Shown: positions 27,025-35,275, numbered from the stretch's first letter. The stretch: DNA of 64,000 nucleotides from Actinomycetota bacterium (GCA_005884005.1 VAWI01000011.1:1-64000); one strand, 5' to 3'. A program made the numbers and translations. The notes: generated by a model not told the origin, from the letters alone.

Positions 27025-28955
27025 CGACCGCGACGACCGCTCACGACGAGCTGCACGCGGGCGCTGCGCCTCCGCCGCACGGCTGGCGCCGTCTGCTGGC
27101 GCCCGGCTGGTTGCGCGTTCCGTGGATGAGCGCGCTCTTCTTCGGCATCGGGCTCGGGATCACCCTGCTCGTCCGCTGGGCGGAAGGCTGGCACCCGATC
27201 TGGGACGGACAGGTGATCACGACCATCGAGCTGGTCGCCGTCCCGTTCGGCTTCCTGGCCGGGATCGGTGGGTTCGACTACTGGACCCGCTACGCGATCG
27301 GCTCGCCGACTCAGCCCGAGGATCACTCGGGCCATGGCGCTTACAGCTGGCGCGACTACTTCCGCATCAACACCGACCACAAGGTGATCGGTGTCCAGTA
27401 CGTCGTCACGACGATCTTCTTCTTCGTCGCTGCCGGCCTTCTGGCGATGATCATGCGCGCCGAGCTGGCGCGGCCCGGGATGCAGTTCGTCGGCAACCAG
27501 GTCTTCAACGAGCTCTTCTCCGTGCACGCGGCGCTGATGATCTTCCTCTTCATCATCCCCGCGTTCGCCGGGCTCGGGAACTACGTCATCCCGCTGATGA
27601 TCGGGGCGCCGGACATGGCCTTCCCGCGGCTGAACGCGCTCTCGTTCTGGCTACTGCCGGTTGCCGGGCTGCTGATGCTCTCGAGCTTCTTCGTTCCAGG
27701 GTTCGGCTGCGGCTGGACCGGCTACGCGCCGCTCTGCTCGACCCACCAGGAGCTCGGGGCTGTCTTCTTCAACATGGGCGTCCAGTGGGCCGGCGCATCC
27801 TCGATCATGACCGCGCTCAACTTCCTGGTCACGATCATCACCATGCGCGCGCCGGGGATGACGTTCTGGCGGCTGCCGCTGCTCGTGTGGGCGAACTTCA
27901 CGACCTCGCTGCTGGTCGTGATCGCGACGCCTTTCATCGCCGGCTCGCAGTTCATGACGATGTTCGACCACATCATGCATACGAACTTCTTCAACTACGA
28001 AGCGCACGGCTACGTGCTCGGGTATCAGCACATCTTCTGGTTCTACTCGCACCCGGCCGTCTACATCATGATGTTGCCCGGCTTCGGGATCGCCTCGGAG
28101 GTGATCTCGACCTTCGCGAGGAAACCGATCTTCGGCTACCGGCTGATGGCGCTCTCGCTGATGGCGATCCTCGTGCTTGGTTTCTCGGTCTGGGCGCACC
28201 ACATGTTCGTCTCGGGCATGGCGCCGTGGCTGCGGGTGCCGATGATGGTGACGTCGGTGGTGATCGCCGTCCCGACTGGAATCAAGGTCTTCTCTTGGCT
28301 CGCCACCTTATGGGAGGGCAAGCTCAACTTCTCGACGCCGATGCTGTTCGCGCTCGGCTTCGTCTCCATGTTCGTGATCGGCGGCCTCTCCGGGATCTAC
28401 CTGGCCGCGGTCCCGATCGACATCCACGTCTCCGACACCTACTTCGTCGTCGCGCACATCCACTACGTGCTCTTCGGCGGCTCGCTGTTCACGATCTTCG
28501 CCGGCATCTACTACTGGTTCCCGAAGATGACCGGGCGGATGTACGACGAGCGGCTCGGGAAGCTGCACTTCTGGCTGACCTTCATCGGCTTCAACGCGAC
28601 CTTCTTCCCGATGCATTACCTCGGGATCCAGGGGATGCCGAGGAGGGTCTCGGACTACGCGCCGCGCTTTGCCGACCTCAACTTCTTCATCTCGATCGCG
28701 TCGTTCTTCCTCGGCGCCTCGACGCTCGTCTTCCTCTACAACATGATCGTCTCGTGGGCACGCGGGGCGCCGGCACCGGCGAATCCTTGGCGCGCGCACA
28801 CGCTCGAGTGGCAGGTCTCCTCGCCGCCGCCGGTCTTCAACTTCGACGAGATCCCGCAGGTCGTCGGCGGGCCCTACGAATACGGCGTCCCGGGCGCCCG
28901 GCACGCAGTCTTCAACGGCGACCGCGTCATCGAGGAGGAAGAGGTGAACGTGTGA
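27021..28955 (+). CDS. ctaD: Cytochrome c oxidase subunit I
   Basis: A 644-residue haem-copper oxidase subunit. Conserved haem and CuB ligands are present: the low-spin haem His in ELFSVHAALMIF, the His-Tyr region in WFYSHPAVYIMMLPG, the CuB His pair in VWAHHMFVSG, and the distal haem ligands in VAHIHYVLFGG. It reduces O2 to water and pumps protons in the membrane. About 115 residues with two hydrophobic helices precede the usual subunit I start (NTDHKVIG), so the N-terminus is longer than in the classic family. It starts at GTG overlapping ctaC and ends in TGATG with the next gene. Confidence 0.97.
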   Translation: MTTATTAHDELHAGAAPPPHGWRRLLAPGWLRVPWMSALFFGIGLGITLLVRWAEGWHPIWDGQVITTIELVAVPFGFLAGIGGFDYWTRYAIGSPTQPEDHSGHGAYSWRDYFRINTDHKVIGVQYVVTTIFFFVAAGLLAMIMRAELARPGMQFVGNQVFNELFSVHAALMIFLFIIPAFAGLGNYVIPLMIGAPDMAFPRLNALSFWLLPVAGLLMLSSFFVPGFGCGWTGYAPLCSTHQELGAVFFNMGVQWAGASSIMTALNFLVTIITMRAPGMTFWRLPLLVWANFTTSLLVVIATPFIAGSQFMTMFDHIMHTNFFNYEAHGYVLGYQHIFWFYSHPAVYIMMLPGFGIASEVISTFARKPIFGYRLMALSLMAILVLGFSVWAHHMFVSGMAPWLRVPMMVTSVVIAVPTGIKVFSWLATLWEGKLNFSTPMLFALGFVSMFVIGGLSGIYLAAVPIDIHVSDTYFVVAHIHYVLFGGSLFTIFAGIYYWFPKMTGRMYDERLGKLHFWLTFIGFNATFFPMHYLGIQGMPRRVSDYAPRFADLNFFISIASFFLGASTLVFLYNMIVSWARGAPAPANPWRAHTLEWQVSSPPPVFNFDEIPQVVGGPYEYGVPGARHAVFNGDRVIEEEEVNV

Positions 28956-29785
28956 TGAGCCACATCCTCGTGATCGCGAACGAGACCGTAGCCAGCAAGC
29001 AGCTGCTGGACACGGTCCAGAGCGGAGCCGGTACCGGCGACGACCTCGTCACCGTGCTCGCGCCGGTGAACGCACCCGCCGGCGGCTATGTCGTGTACGA
29101 GGACACCCGACGCGCCGCTGCCGGGCGGCGCCTTGACCGCACCCTCGAGGCGTTGCACGAGGCCGGGATCTCCGCGCACGGAATGGTGGTCGAAACCAAC
29201 CCGGTCGACACGGTTCGCGATGCACTCGCGACGCTCGAGCCGCCGCCCGATCGGATCGTCGTCTCGACCCATCCGGCGGAGAAATCGGGCTGGCTGCGCA
29301 AGCACACGGTCGACCGGATTCGTGATGTTGCCGGCTCGACTCCGGTTGAGCACATCGTCGTCGACCTCGAATCGGAGGGCGGTCCCAAGAATGTCCTGGT
29401 TGTCGCCAACGAGACGGTCGTCGGCGCGCCGCTGATCGCCCGCATCCGCGAGCGCGCACAGCGCGGTCCAGCCAGCTTTTTGATCATCTCACCTCAGAGC
29501 GACCCGACCCTCGCGCATCATCCCGAGGCCGAGCGGCGGCTCCGGCGCGCGCTGACGATCCTGCGCGGTGAGGGGATCGACGCGCACGGCCAGATCGCGC
29601 ACCCGGATCCGTTCACGGCCGCCACGCAGGCAGTCGAGGACGAGCGGATCGACGAGATCATCGTCTCCACCTTCGCGCCCTCGAAGTCGCCCTGGCTGCG
29701 CCGCGACCTGATTCAGCGTTTGCACAAGGCCACGCACCTGCCGGTCGAGCACGTCGTTCTCCAAGAGGAAGCGGCCATCACATGA
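28955..29785 (+). CDS. Tandem Usp-like domain protein in the oxidase operon
   Basis: A 276-residue soluble protein with two related halves. Each begins with a conserved strand: ILVIANETVASKQLL in the first and VLVVANETVVGAPLI in the second, about residue 145. Each half ends with a TPVEHIVVDL-like strand, and both contain IVSTHPAEKSGWLRK or IVSTFAPSKSPWLRR. The alternating beta-alpha pattern resembles universal stress proteins, but no ATP loop was identified. It overlaps ctaD and ctaE, and a third copy is fused to membrane helices at 30391. A regulatory or assembly role in the oxidase operon is inference. Confidence 0.75.
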   Translation: MSHILVIANETVASKQLLDTVQSGAGTGDDLVTVLAPVNAPAGGYVVYEDTRRAAAGRRLDRTLEALHEAGISAHGMVVETNPVDTVRDALATLEPPPDRIVVSTHPAEKSGWLRKHTVDRIRDVAGSTPVEHIVVDLESEGGPKNVLVVANETVVGAPLIARIRERAQRGPASFLIISPQSDPTLAHHPEAERRLRRALTILRGEGIDAHGQIAHPDPFTAATQAVEDERIDEIIVSTFAPSKSPWLRRDLIQRLHKATHLPVEHVVLQEEAAIT

Positions 29786-30381
29786 GCGCTCACGCGGAAA
29801 CCCAGCACGCAGCTCATCCACCCGTAGCGCATCAGAGCTCGCGCGTCGATGCCCGCACGCTCGGGATGTTCCTGTTCATCGCGTCCGAGGTGATGCTCTT
29901 CGGCTCGTTCTTCACGGCCTACTTCTTCATCCGCGTCGTCAATCACCAGCCCTGGCCGCCGCATCCCTTCCACCTGCCGGTGTTCGTCGCGTTCGTCAAC
30001 ACGGCCATTCTGGTGACGTCGAGCTTCACGATGCATTGGTCGCTGCAGTCGATCAAGCGCGGCAATCGCGTAGGCCTGCAGGCGGGCCTGACGCTGACCT
30101 TGCTGATGGGTCTCACCTTCCTGCTGACGCAGCTGCTCGAATACGCGCGGATCGGCTTCACCCCGCACGACCAGGCATTCGGAACGATTTTCTTCTCCCT
30201 GACCGGTCTGCACGGGGCTCACGTTCTCGTCGGGCTGACGATCCTCGCGGCGATGACCACGCGCGCCTATCGAGGACATTTCTCCCCGGAGGCGCACAAC
30301 GGGGTCGAGATCGGCGGGATCTACTGGCACTTCGTCGACGTGATGTGGATCATCGTGTTCACCACCGTGTACGTGCTCTAA
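29782..30381 (+). CDS. ctaE: Cytochrome c oxidase subunit III
   Basis: A 199-residue membrane protein with five helices, the short actinobacterial form. It contains LGMFLFIASEVMLFGSFFTA near the N-terminus, GIYWHFVDVMWIIVFTTVYV at the end, and LTGLHGAHVLVGL with conserved His residues. Subunit III stabilises subunit I and supports proton uptake. It overlaps the Usp-like gene by ATGA and is followed nine bases later by the TM-Usp gene, so the five genes form one operon. Confidence 0.95.
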   Translation: MSAHAETQHAAHPPVAHQSSRVDARTLGMFLFIASEVMLFGSFFTAYFFIRVVNHQPWPPHPFHLPVFVAFVNTAILVTSSFTMHWSLQSIKRGNRVGLQAGLTLTLLMGLTFLLTQLLEYARIGFTPHDQAFGTIFFSLTGLHGAHVLVGLTILAAMTTRAYRGHFSPEAHNGVEIGGIYWHFVDVMWIIVFTTVYVL

Positions 30382-30390
30382 GGGGGCGGC

Positions 30391-31032
30391 ATGCCGCTGA
30401 ACCCGTTTCGCAGCGAGGCCGAGGCGTATCGCTTCGTCTGGCTGACGATCGGCTACTTCGGGCTGATCGTCGCGGGAGCCTTGATCAATCGCTGGGTCGG
30501 ACTCGCGGTCTTCATCGTTCTCAGCGCGATCGTGCTCTTCTTCTACTTCCGCCGCGGAGAACGGCGGGGGGCACGAGTCCTCTCTCCGACCCGGGCGCAT
30601 ACCGCCGAGGACGAGCGGCGGATTCTGGTAGTCGCCAACGAGACGGTCGGCGGCGAGACGCTGCGCGATGCGATTCGCCGCCGCAGCGAGGGCTCGCGCG
30701 CCAAGGTGCTGGTCGTCTCGCCGGCGCTGAACACGCCGCTCAAGCACTGGGTCTCGGACGACGACCAGGCGCGGAACGCTGCGCAGGAGCGCCTCGACCG
30801 AAGTCTCGCGCGACTGATGGAGGCCGGCATTGAGGCGCGCGGCGAGATCGGCGACGGCGAGCCGCTGCAGGCGATCGAGGACGCGCTCCGCACTTTCGGG
30901 GCCGACGAGATCATCATCTCGACCCATCCCGAAGGCCGGTCGAACTGGCTCGAGAAGGGCGTCGTCAGCGGCGCGCGCGAACGCTTTGCAGTCCCGATTA
31001 CGCACGTAGTTGTGGATCTGCAACGCGAGTAA
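30391..31032 (+). CDS. Membrane protein with C-terminal Usp-like domain
   Basis: A 213-residue protein. Two helices (about 17-35 and 36-53: FVWLTIGYFGLIVAGALI, then GLAVFIVLSAIVLFFYF) precede a charged linker and one Usp-like domain. That domain begins ILVVANETVGGETLR and contains IIISTHPEGRSNWLEKG, clearly homologous to the two halves of the 28955 protein. The helices occupy the place of a small subunit IV in other oxidase operons. A working idea is that it tethers the Usp-like module to the oxidase; this is inference. GGGGGC precedes the ATG. Confidence 0.75.
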   Translation: MPLNPFRSEAEAYRFVWLTIGYFGLIVAGALINRWVGLAVFIVLSAIVLFFYFRRGERRGARVLSPTRAHTAEDERRILVVANETVGGETLRDAIRRRSEGSRAKVLVVSPALNTPLKHWVSDDDQARNAAQERLDRSLARLMEAGIEARGEIGDGEPLQAIEDALRTFGADEIIISTHPEGRSNWLEKGVVSGARERFAVPITHVVVDLQRE

Positions 31033-31083
31033 CGCGATCAAGTCCGGCTCGCGCCTTGCGCGAGCCATGACGACTTGATCGCG
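31033..31083 (+). repeat. Hairpin repeat family B copy 2
   Basis: An outer stem 31033-31044/31072-31083 and inner stem GGCTCGCGC/GCGCGAGCC with CTT loop. The 37-bp core 31040-31076 has the same length and flanks as the copy after tRNA-Lys, with compensating changes in both stems. It begins at the stop codon of the last oxidase-operon gene and could serve as its terminator. Confidence 0.75.
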
Positions 31084-31145
31084 AACACGTCACCTGCGAG
31101 CGTTCCGGTCGCGACGGGCGGAGCCCGCCGCTCCGCGAAGTTCAA

Positions 31146-31229
31146 GTAACAGAGTGTTACAAGGATATTTCCGCGAGAACGGCTGTCTCAAGCGGTTCGC
31201 GTTTCGATAGGCAAGTAACAGTCTGTTAC
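31146..31229. promoter_or_regulatory. Pair of GTAACA-N3-TGTTAC dyads between convergent genes
   Basis: GTAACAGAGTGTTAC at 31146-31160 and GTAACAGTCTGTTAC at 31215-31229 are perfect 6-3-6 dyads, each preceded by CAA, 69 bp apart. Such dyads are typical of dimeric repressor operators, but both flanking genes end here. The sites may control an unseen RNA or be remnants. The rest of 31084-31272 shows no gene. Confidence 0.5.
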
Positions 31230-31272
31230 TAACTACTCGAGAGACGCTACGACTCCGCGATTGGTGCGGCGA

Positions 31273-31995
31273 CTACTTCTTGCTCTTGATGAACGCGACC
31301 AGGGCCTTCGCCTTTGCCGCGGACACGGAGCCCGGCGCGATGGTGGCGCTCATGATCCCCTTCTTGAACCCTTTCACGATCTGCTTGTCGGGATCGAGGA
31401 TCGACTCGAGCAGATAGGCGTCGTTGGCGGTGACGGTCTGGCCGTTGGAAAGCTGGACCTTCGAGCCATAGAGTCCTTTGTAGGTCGGCCCGATGCTCTT
31501 TGCGCCGGTGAGCGTGTGGCAGCTCGCGCAACCGAGGCTCTGATAGAGCTTGGCGCCGGTTGCGGCCTGGCCGCCTCCTCCGCCTCCGGAAGCCGCGGCC
31601 GTCACTGTCGGCGGGGCGCCCTGGCTAGCCGCGCCCGTTCCGGCCACCGACGCGACGTAAGCCGCCACGGAGGCCGCGTCCGCGCCGGTCACGATCTTGG
31701 GCGGCATCAGACCGGCGGGAGCGGGATGGTAGATCTGGTCGTAGACGACCTGCTTGATCGTGCTCTGCCGAAAATGCTGTTCCTTCGCGCCGGCGAAGGC
31801 ACCGTCCAGATCGGGGCCGATCGTCCCGCTCGTTCCCGCGTCCGCAAGACGGTGGCAACTGCCGCATTTGGAGACGAAGAGCGTCTTCCCCTGGGAGACG
31901 TCTCCGCCCTTGGCGATCCCCGTTTGCCCGGTCCCGCAGCCTGCCGAGAGCGTCGCGACCCCCAGCAAGAGCAGTCCCGCGGCGAGGAAGCGCAC
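31273..31995 (-). CDS. Dihaem cytochrome c lipoprotein
   Basis: A 240-residue exported protein. GTG at 31995 starts a lipoprotein signal (RFLAAGLLLLGVATLSAGC), with the lipidated Cys in LSAGC. Two cytochrome c domains follow, with haem motifs KCGSCH and GCASCH separated by a Ser/Gly/Ala linker (GGGGGG). The second domain ends in IVKGFKKGIMSATI, which supplies a candidate distal Met. It is anchored outside the membrane and could pass electrons to the caa3 oxidase nearby. It lies five bases after the STAS gene stop on the same strand. Confidence 0.9.
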   Translation of the reverse strand: MRFLAAGLLLLGVATLSAGCGTGQTGIAKGGDVSQGKTLFVSKCGSCHRLADAGTSGTIGPDLDGAFAGAKEQHFRQSTIKQVVYDQIYHPAPAGLMPPKIVTGADAASVAAYVASVAGTGAASQGAPPTVTAAASGGGGGGQAATGAKLYQSLGCASCHTLTGAKSIGPTYKGLYGSKVQLSNGQTVTANDAYLLESILDPDKQIVKGFKKGIMSATIAPGSVSAAKAKALVAFIKSKK

Positions 31996-32000
31996 AGACG

Positions 32001-32363
32001 CTAGGCGGGAGGCTGGCTCGAGATCCCGACCTTCGAGAGCGCTTCGTCGCGCGTCGGGTAGATCGTGAAGACGCGGTCGAGACCGGTGATCTCGAAGATC
32101 TTGGTGATGTTTCGGTCGCTGCACACGAGCGAGAGCTGGCCGTCGTTCGTCCTCAGCCGCTTGACGCCGCCGACGAGAACTCCCAGCGTGGTCGAGTCGA
32201 TGAACGTGGTGTTCGAGAAATCGACGATGACCTCCTTGCCGCCTTTGGCGATCACGTCCAGCAGCTGCTGCTTGAACTCGGGTGCGGTGTAGAGGTCGAC
32301 CTCGCCCGCGAGGGCGATGACGTACGCACCGTCGACCTGCTCCGTCTTGATGTCGAAGTTCAT
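32001..32363 (-). CDS. STAS-domain anti-sigma factor antagonist
   Basis: A 120-residue protein consisting of one STAS domain, like SpoIIAA/RsbV. The phosphorylation site is Asp56-Ser57 in FIDSTTLGVLVGG, where an anti-sigma kinase would phosphorylate the Ser. No anti-sigma kinase or sigma factor is in this window, so the partner is elsewhere. A GGGGGAGC site precedes the ATG. It lies between the TPR gene (downstream) and cytochrome c; order on the minus strand is tatA-tatC-add-TPR-STAS-cytochrome c. Confidence 0.9.
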   Translation of the reverse strand: MNFDIKTEQVDGAYVIALAGEVDLYTAPEFKQQLLDVIAKGGKEVIVDFSNTTFIDSTTLGVLVGGVKRLRTNDGQLSLVCSDRNITKIFEITGLDRVFTIYPTRDEALSKVGISSQPPA

Positions 32364-32392
32364 CCGCTCCCCCGGGTCGTGGACGCCTGAGT

Positions 32393-33247
32393 CTATCGGT
32401 GCTTCGCGGGACTGAGCACGGCGATCCGCTGCCTCGCCTGCTGCGCGCTCGGGTCAGTCGGTGCCAGCTTGATCACCTTCTTGTACGCCGCGATTGCGGA
32501 AGTGGTATCGCCGGTCGCATCAGCGAGAGTGGCGTAGTAGTACTGCGTGTTGACGTCGGTCGGCTGCAGCTTCGCAAGTCGCTTGTAGACCTGGGCATCC
32601 TTTTGCAAGGCAGCCGTGTACTCGGAATAGGCGGTCTGCGCTTTCTGCGTCAACTGCTGGGCTGTCGGGTCGTTGCCGAGCATCTGACCGATCTGGCTCG
32701 AGCTCGAAACGCCGATCACGTTTCCGAACGTAAGCGGCGCCTGCGCCTGGAGATTCTGGGCCTCGGTGTATTTGATCTGCGCCTTGTTCTGGTAGTAGGC
32801 CGCGACACTCTGAAGGGCCGTCGTGTCGTTCGGCCGGAGCTTCAGCACGTGCTGGTACGCCTTGTTCGCGTCATCCGTCTTCCCGTCCGTCTGGTACGCG
32901 GTCGCGAGGGCGTTCCAAGCGTTCGGGTCCTTCGGATGGTTCTGCGTCTTCTTGAGGGCGCTCTTGACGGCAGAGCTGTTCGTCGAGGTGCCGTTGCTGC
33001 CAAAGATGTTGAAGTTGCCACGCAGAAGGTCGCCGAGGCCGGTCGAGCCGGAGCCGACGCCGAAGAAGACGAATCCTCCGGCGAAAACGAAGGCGAGGAG
33101 GAGGAAGACCCACTTCGCCTGCCGGCGCAGGCGAGGGAAGAACATCGTCTGCTCGATGGTCGGCGGCCGGCGCGCAGCAGCCTGCTTCCTCCTGCCGGGC
33201 TGTGACTTGGCAGCCTTGCGCCGCGCTTGTGCCGCTCCTCGGGCCAC
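32393..33247 (-). CDS. TPR-repeat membrane protein
   Basis: A 284-residue protein starting at GTG 33247, five bases after the adenosine deaminase stop. A basic N-terminal segment (about 35 residues) precedes one TM (AKWVFLLLAFVFAGGFVFFG) and an extracytoplasmic domain with TPR-like units (WNALATAYQTDGKTDDANKA, and YYYATLADATGDTTSAIAA). TPR proteins of this type usually scaffold protein complexes. Ser/Asn-rich spacers separate the repeats. No more specific role can be read. Confidence 0.85.
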   Translation of the reverse strand: MARGAAQARRKAAKSQPGRRKQAAARRPPTIEQTMFFPRLRRQAKWVFLLLAFVFAGGFVFFGVGSGSTGLGDLLRGNFNIFGSNGTSTNSSAVKSALKKTQNHPKDPNAWNALATAYQTDGKTDDANKAYQHVLKLRPNDTTALQSVAAYYQNKAQIKYTEAQNLQAQAPLTFGNVIGVSSSSQIGQMLGNDPTAQQLTQKAQTAYSEYTAALQKDAQVYKRLAKLQPTDVNTQYYYATLADATGDTTSAIAAYKKVIKLAPTDPSAQQARQRIAVLSPAKHR

Positions 33248-33251
33248 GGGC

Positions 33252-34253
33252 TTAGGGTACCTCGACCCCGGCCACGGGGACGACATCCCAGTCGAAGGCA
33301 TCGCCGAGCTCCCGCAACTGCGTCCGAGTCACTTCCTCGCAGAGCGCGCCCTCCAGGCCGGCCTCGTAGAAGCTCCGGGGCACGAGGCCGAGCTCGCCGG
33401 CTACGGCGTATTCCTCGGAGAGATCGGTCCCGAACATCGCCGGGTCGTCGGTCGAGAGCGAGCAGACCGCGCCCGCGGCGACGAGTTGTGAGAGCGGGTG
33501 CTCACTCAGGGAGGGAACCGCGCCCGTGCGAACATTCGAGATCGGGCAGACGTCGAGGACGACGCGCCTGTCGGCCAGCTCCCGGAGCAGCCCCGGATCC
33601 TCGATCGCCCTGATCCCGTGCCGGATGCGACGGGCGCCGAGCGCGTCGAGCGCGCCGCGGATCGAGCTCGGCCCCGCGTGCTCGCCGGCATGCGGAACCG
33701 AGGCGAGGCCTTCGGAGCGGGCGAGCTCGAACGCGGGTGCATACGGCTCAGGCGGATGCTCGGCCTCGGGCCCGCCGAGCCCCACCCCGACGACGCCTCG
33801 GTCGCGGTACTTGATCGCGAACCGGACGACCTGCAGCGCCTCTTCGAGGCTGTAGACGCGCGCGATATCCGGCGTCAGGCGGATCTCGATCCCATACCGC
33901 TCGCGCGCCTCGACGGCACCGTCGCAGACGCCGGTGAAGACCACGTCGCTGTCGAGCCCTCGCCAGAGGCCGAGCGAGAAGATCGCCTCCAGATAGACGG
34001 CGCCGTGATGGACGGCTTCGGCCGCGTAGTCGACAACGATCTGCCGGAAGTCCTCCTCGTGCTCGAGTGCGCCCGACGTCAGCATGAAGACCTCGATGAA
34101 GTGGGCGAAGTCGCGGTACTCGTAGAGCGCGCGGAGGCCTTCGACAGAATCGGCCGGCAAGGCGTAGCCGTTGCGTCGTGCGATTTCGAGCAGCGTCTCC
34201 GGACGCACCGTCCCCTCGAGGTGGACGTGGAGCTCGATCTTCGGGTACGTCAC
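33252..34253 (-). CDS. add: Adenosine deaminase family protein
   Basis: A 333-residue amidohydrolase. Zinc ligands are in ELHVHLEGT near the N-terminus, in SVPHAGEHAG (His-x-x-Glu) and in CSLSTDDPAMF (Asp). The conserved RIRHGIRA is also present. This pattern belongs to the adenosine/adenine/AMP deaminase family, which hydrolyses the 6-amino group of purines; adenine or cytokinin-type substrates are possible. It starts at GTG 34253 overlapping the tatC stop (GTGA), so purine salvage is tied to the tat transcript only by position. Confidence 0.9.
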   Translation of the reverse strand: MTYPKIELHVHLEGTVRPETLLEIARRNGYALPADSVEGLRALYEYRDFAHFIEVFMLTSGALEHEEDFRQIVVDYAAEAVHHGAVYLEAIFSLGLWRGLDSDVVFTGVCDGAVEARERYGIEIRLTPDIARVYSLEEALQVVRFAIKYRDRGVVGVGLGGPEAEHPPEPYAPAFELARSEGLASVPHAGEHAGPSSIRGALDALGARRIRHGIRAIEDPGLLRELADRRVVLDVCPISNVRTGAVPSLSEHPLSQLVAAGAVCSLSTDDPAMFGTDLSEEYAVAGELGLVPRSFYEAGLEGALCEEVTRTQLRELGDAFDWDVVPVAGVEVP

Positions 34254-35017
34254 TCTGGCAGAGGGGCGGTGCCGGCGTTCGCCCGCCAGCGTGGCTCGAG
34301 GAACGAGGCGAGGCCGATCGAGAGCACATAGAGCGAGACCAGCGGTATGACCGAGAGGATGGTCGAGACCGGATCCACGCCCGGAAGCAGCACGCCGATG
34401 ACGGTCATGGCGAAGACGCCGACGCGCCACGTGCTGCGTAGCTTCGCTGCGGTGAGGATGCGCAACCGGACGAGCGCGAGCACGAAGACCGGGACCTCGA
34501 AGGCAAGCGCTACCCCAAGCAGCACGAACGTCGCGAACCTGTAGTAGTCGCGAGCCCGGATGAGGATCGTGTAGTGGGTCGAGTCGTAGTTGGTGAGGAA
34601 GTGGATCGCAGGCGGCAGCACGACCCAGTAGCCGAACGCGACGCCGCCGACGCCGAGCGCCGTCGCGAACGCGACGACGAGGGCGATCGAGCGCTGGCGG
34701 TGCTCCTCGATCGCCGGAGCGAGGAAGGCCCAGAGCTGCCAGAGCACGACCGGCAGTGCGAGCAGGAAGGAGGCGTACAGGCTGACCCAGATCGAGGTCG
34801 TGAACGGCTCGATCGGGCTGAACGTCACCGGCCGCTTGAACTTGTGCGGCAAAGGCCGGTTCAGCCAGTCGAGCAGCTGGCCGTGAAACGCGTACGTGAC
34901 GGCGAAAGCGACCGCAATCGCCGCCAGAGCAACGATCAGTCTCGCGCGGAGCTCGCCTAGATGCTCGACGAGCGTGGCTTCCTCGCCGTGGCGAAGGCGC
35001 CGCGGAAGAAGGCTCAT
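34250..35017 (-). CDS. tatC: Twin-arginine translocase subunit TatC
   Basis: A 255-residue membrane protein with six helices. The conserved N-terminal LVEHLGELRARLIVALAAIA and FSPIEPFTTSIWVSLYA loops and FGYWVVLPPAIHFL are TatC hallmarks; Glu and Arg in HLGELR contact the twin-arginine signal. It works with TatA (35022) to export folded proteins. The gene lies four bases after tatA. It overlaps the deaminase gene by four bases. Confidence 0.96.
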   Translation of the reverse strand: MSLLPRRLRHGEEATLVEHLGELRARLIVALAAIAVAFAVTYAFHGQLLDWLNRPLPHKFKRPVTFSPIEPFTTSIWVSLYASFLLALPVVLWQLWAFLAPAIEEHRQRSIALVVAFATALGVGGVAFGYWVVLPPAIHFLTNYDSTHYTILIRARDYYRFATFVLLGVALAFEVPVFVLALVRLRILTAAKLRSTWRVGVFAMTVIGVLLPGVDPVSTILSVIPLVSLYVLSIGLASFLEPRWRANAGTAPLPE

Positions 35018-35021
35018 GTCG

Positions 35022-35234
35022 CTAGGACGAAGAGGGAGGCGATGACGGAGGCGGCGCCTCGTCCCGGGCGGGGGGCGGCAGCTCTGCTTTATCGTCCTGG
35101 CCGGTCACGGAGTCCTTGAACTCGCGCATGCCCTTCCCGAGCGAGCGGCCGATCTCCGGCAGCCGCTTCGGCCCGAACACGAGCAAAGCGACGATGAGAA
35201 TCACGATGAGCCCGGCGATGCCGATCTCTGGCAT
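35022..35234 (-). CDS. tatA: Twin-arginine translocase subunit TatA
   Basis: A 70-residue protein with the short TatA layout: TM helix (IGIAGLIVILIVALLVFG), the FGPKRLPEIGRSLGKGMREF hinge and amphipathic helix, and a Pro/Ser-rich acidic tail. It forms the Tat pore with TatC. No separate TatB is present, as in minimal Tat systems. The ATG is six bases after a TACGCT box without a ribosome site. It heads the leftward operon and is divergent from the SDR gene by only 41 bp. Confidence 0.96.
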   Translation of the reverse strand: MPEIGIAGLIVILIVALLVFGPKRLPEIGRSLGKGMREFKDSVTGQDDKAELPPPARDEAPPPSSPPSSS

Positions 35235-35240
35235 GAGTCA

Positions 35241-35246
35241 AGCGTA
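35241..35246 (-). promoter_or_regulatory. -10-like box TACGCT before tatA
   Basis: TACGCT on the minus strand, six bases before the ATG. A similar TATGAG lies six bases before the divergent SDR start at 35276. Confidence 0.5.
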
Positions 35247-35275
35247 GCGCGTCCTCGAGTGGGTATGAGCGGGCG

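Noticed and set aside
27122-28954. Open frame overlapping ctaD in another frame
   Set aside because: Arg/Leu-rich shadow; only its end, from ATG 28955, is the real Usp-like gene.
23322-31083. CRISPR array from the 37-bp repeats
   Set aside because: Only two copies almost 8 kb apart and hairpin-type structure; no regular spacers and no cas genes.
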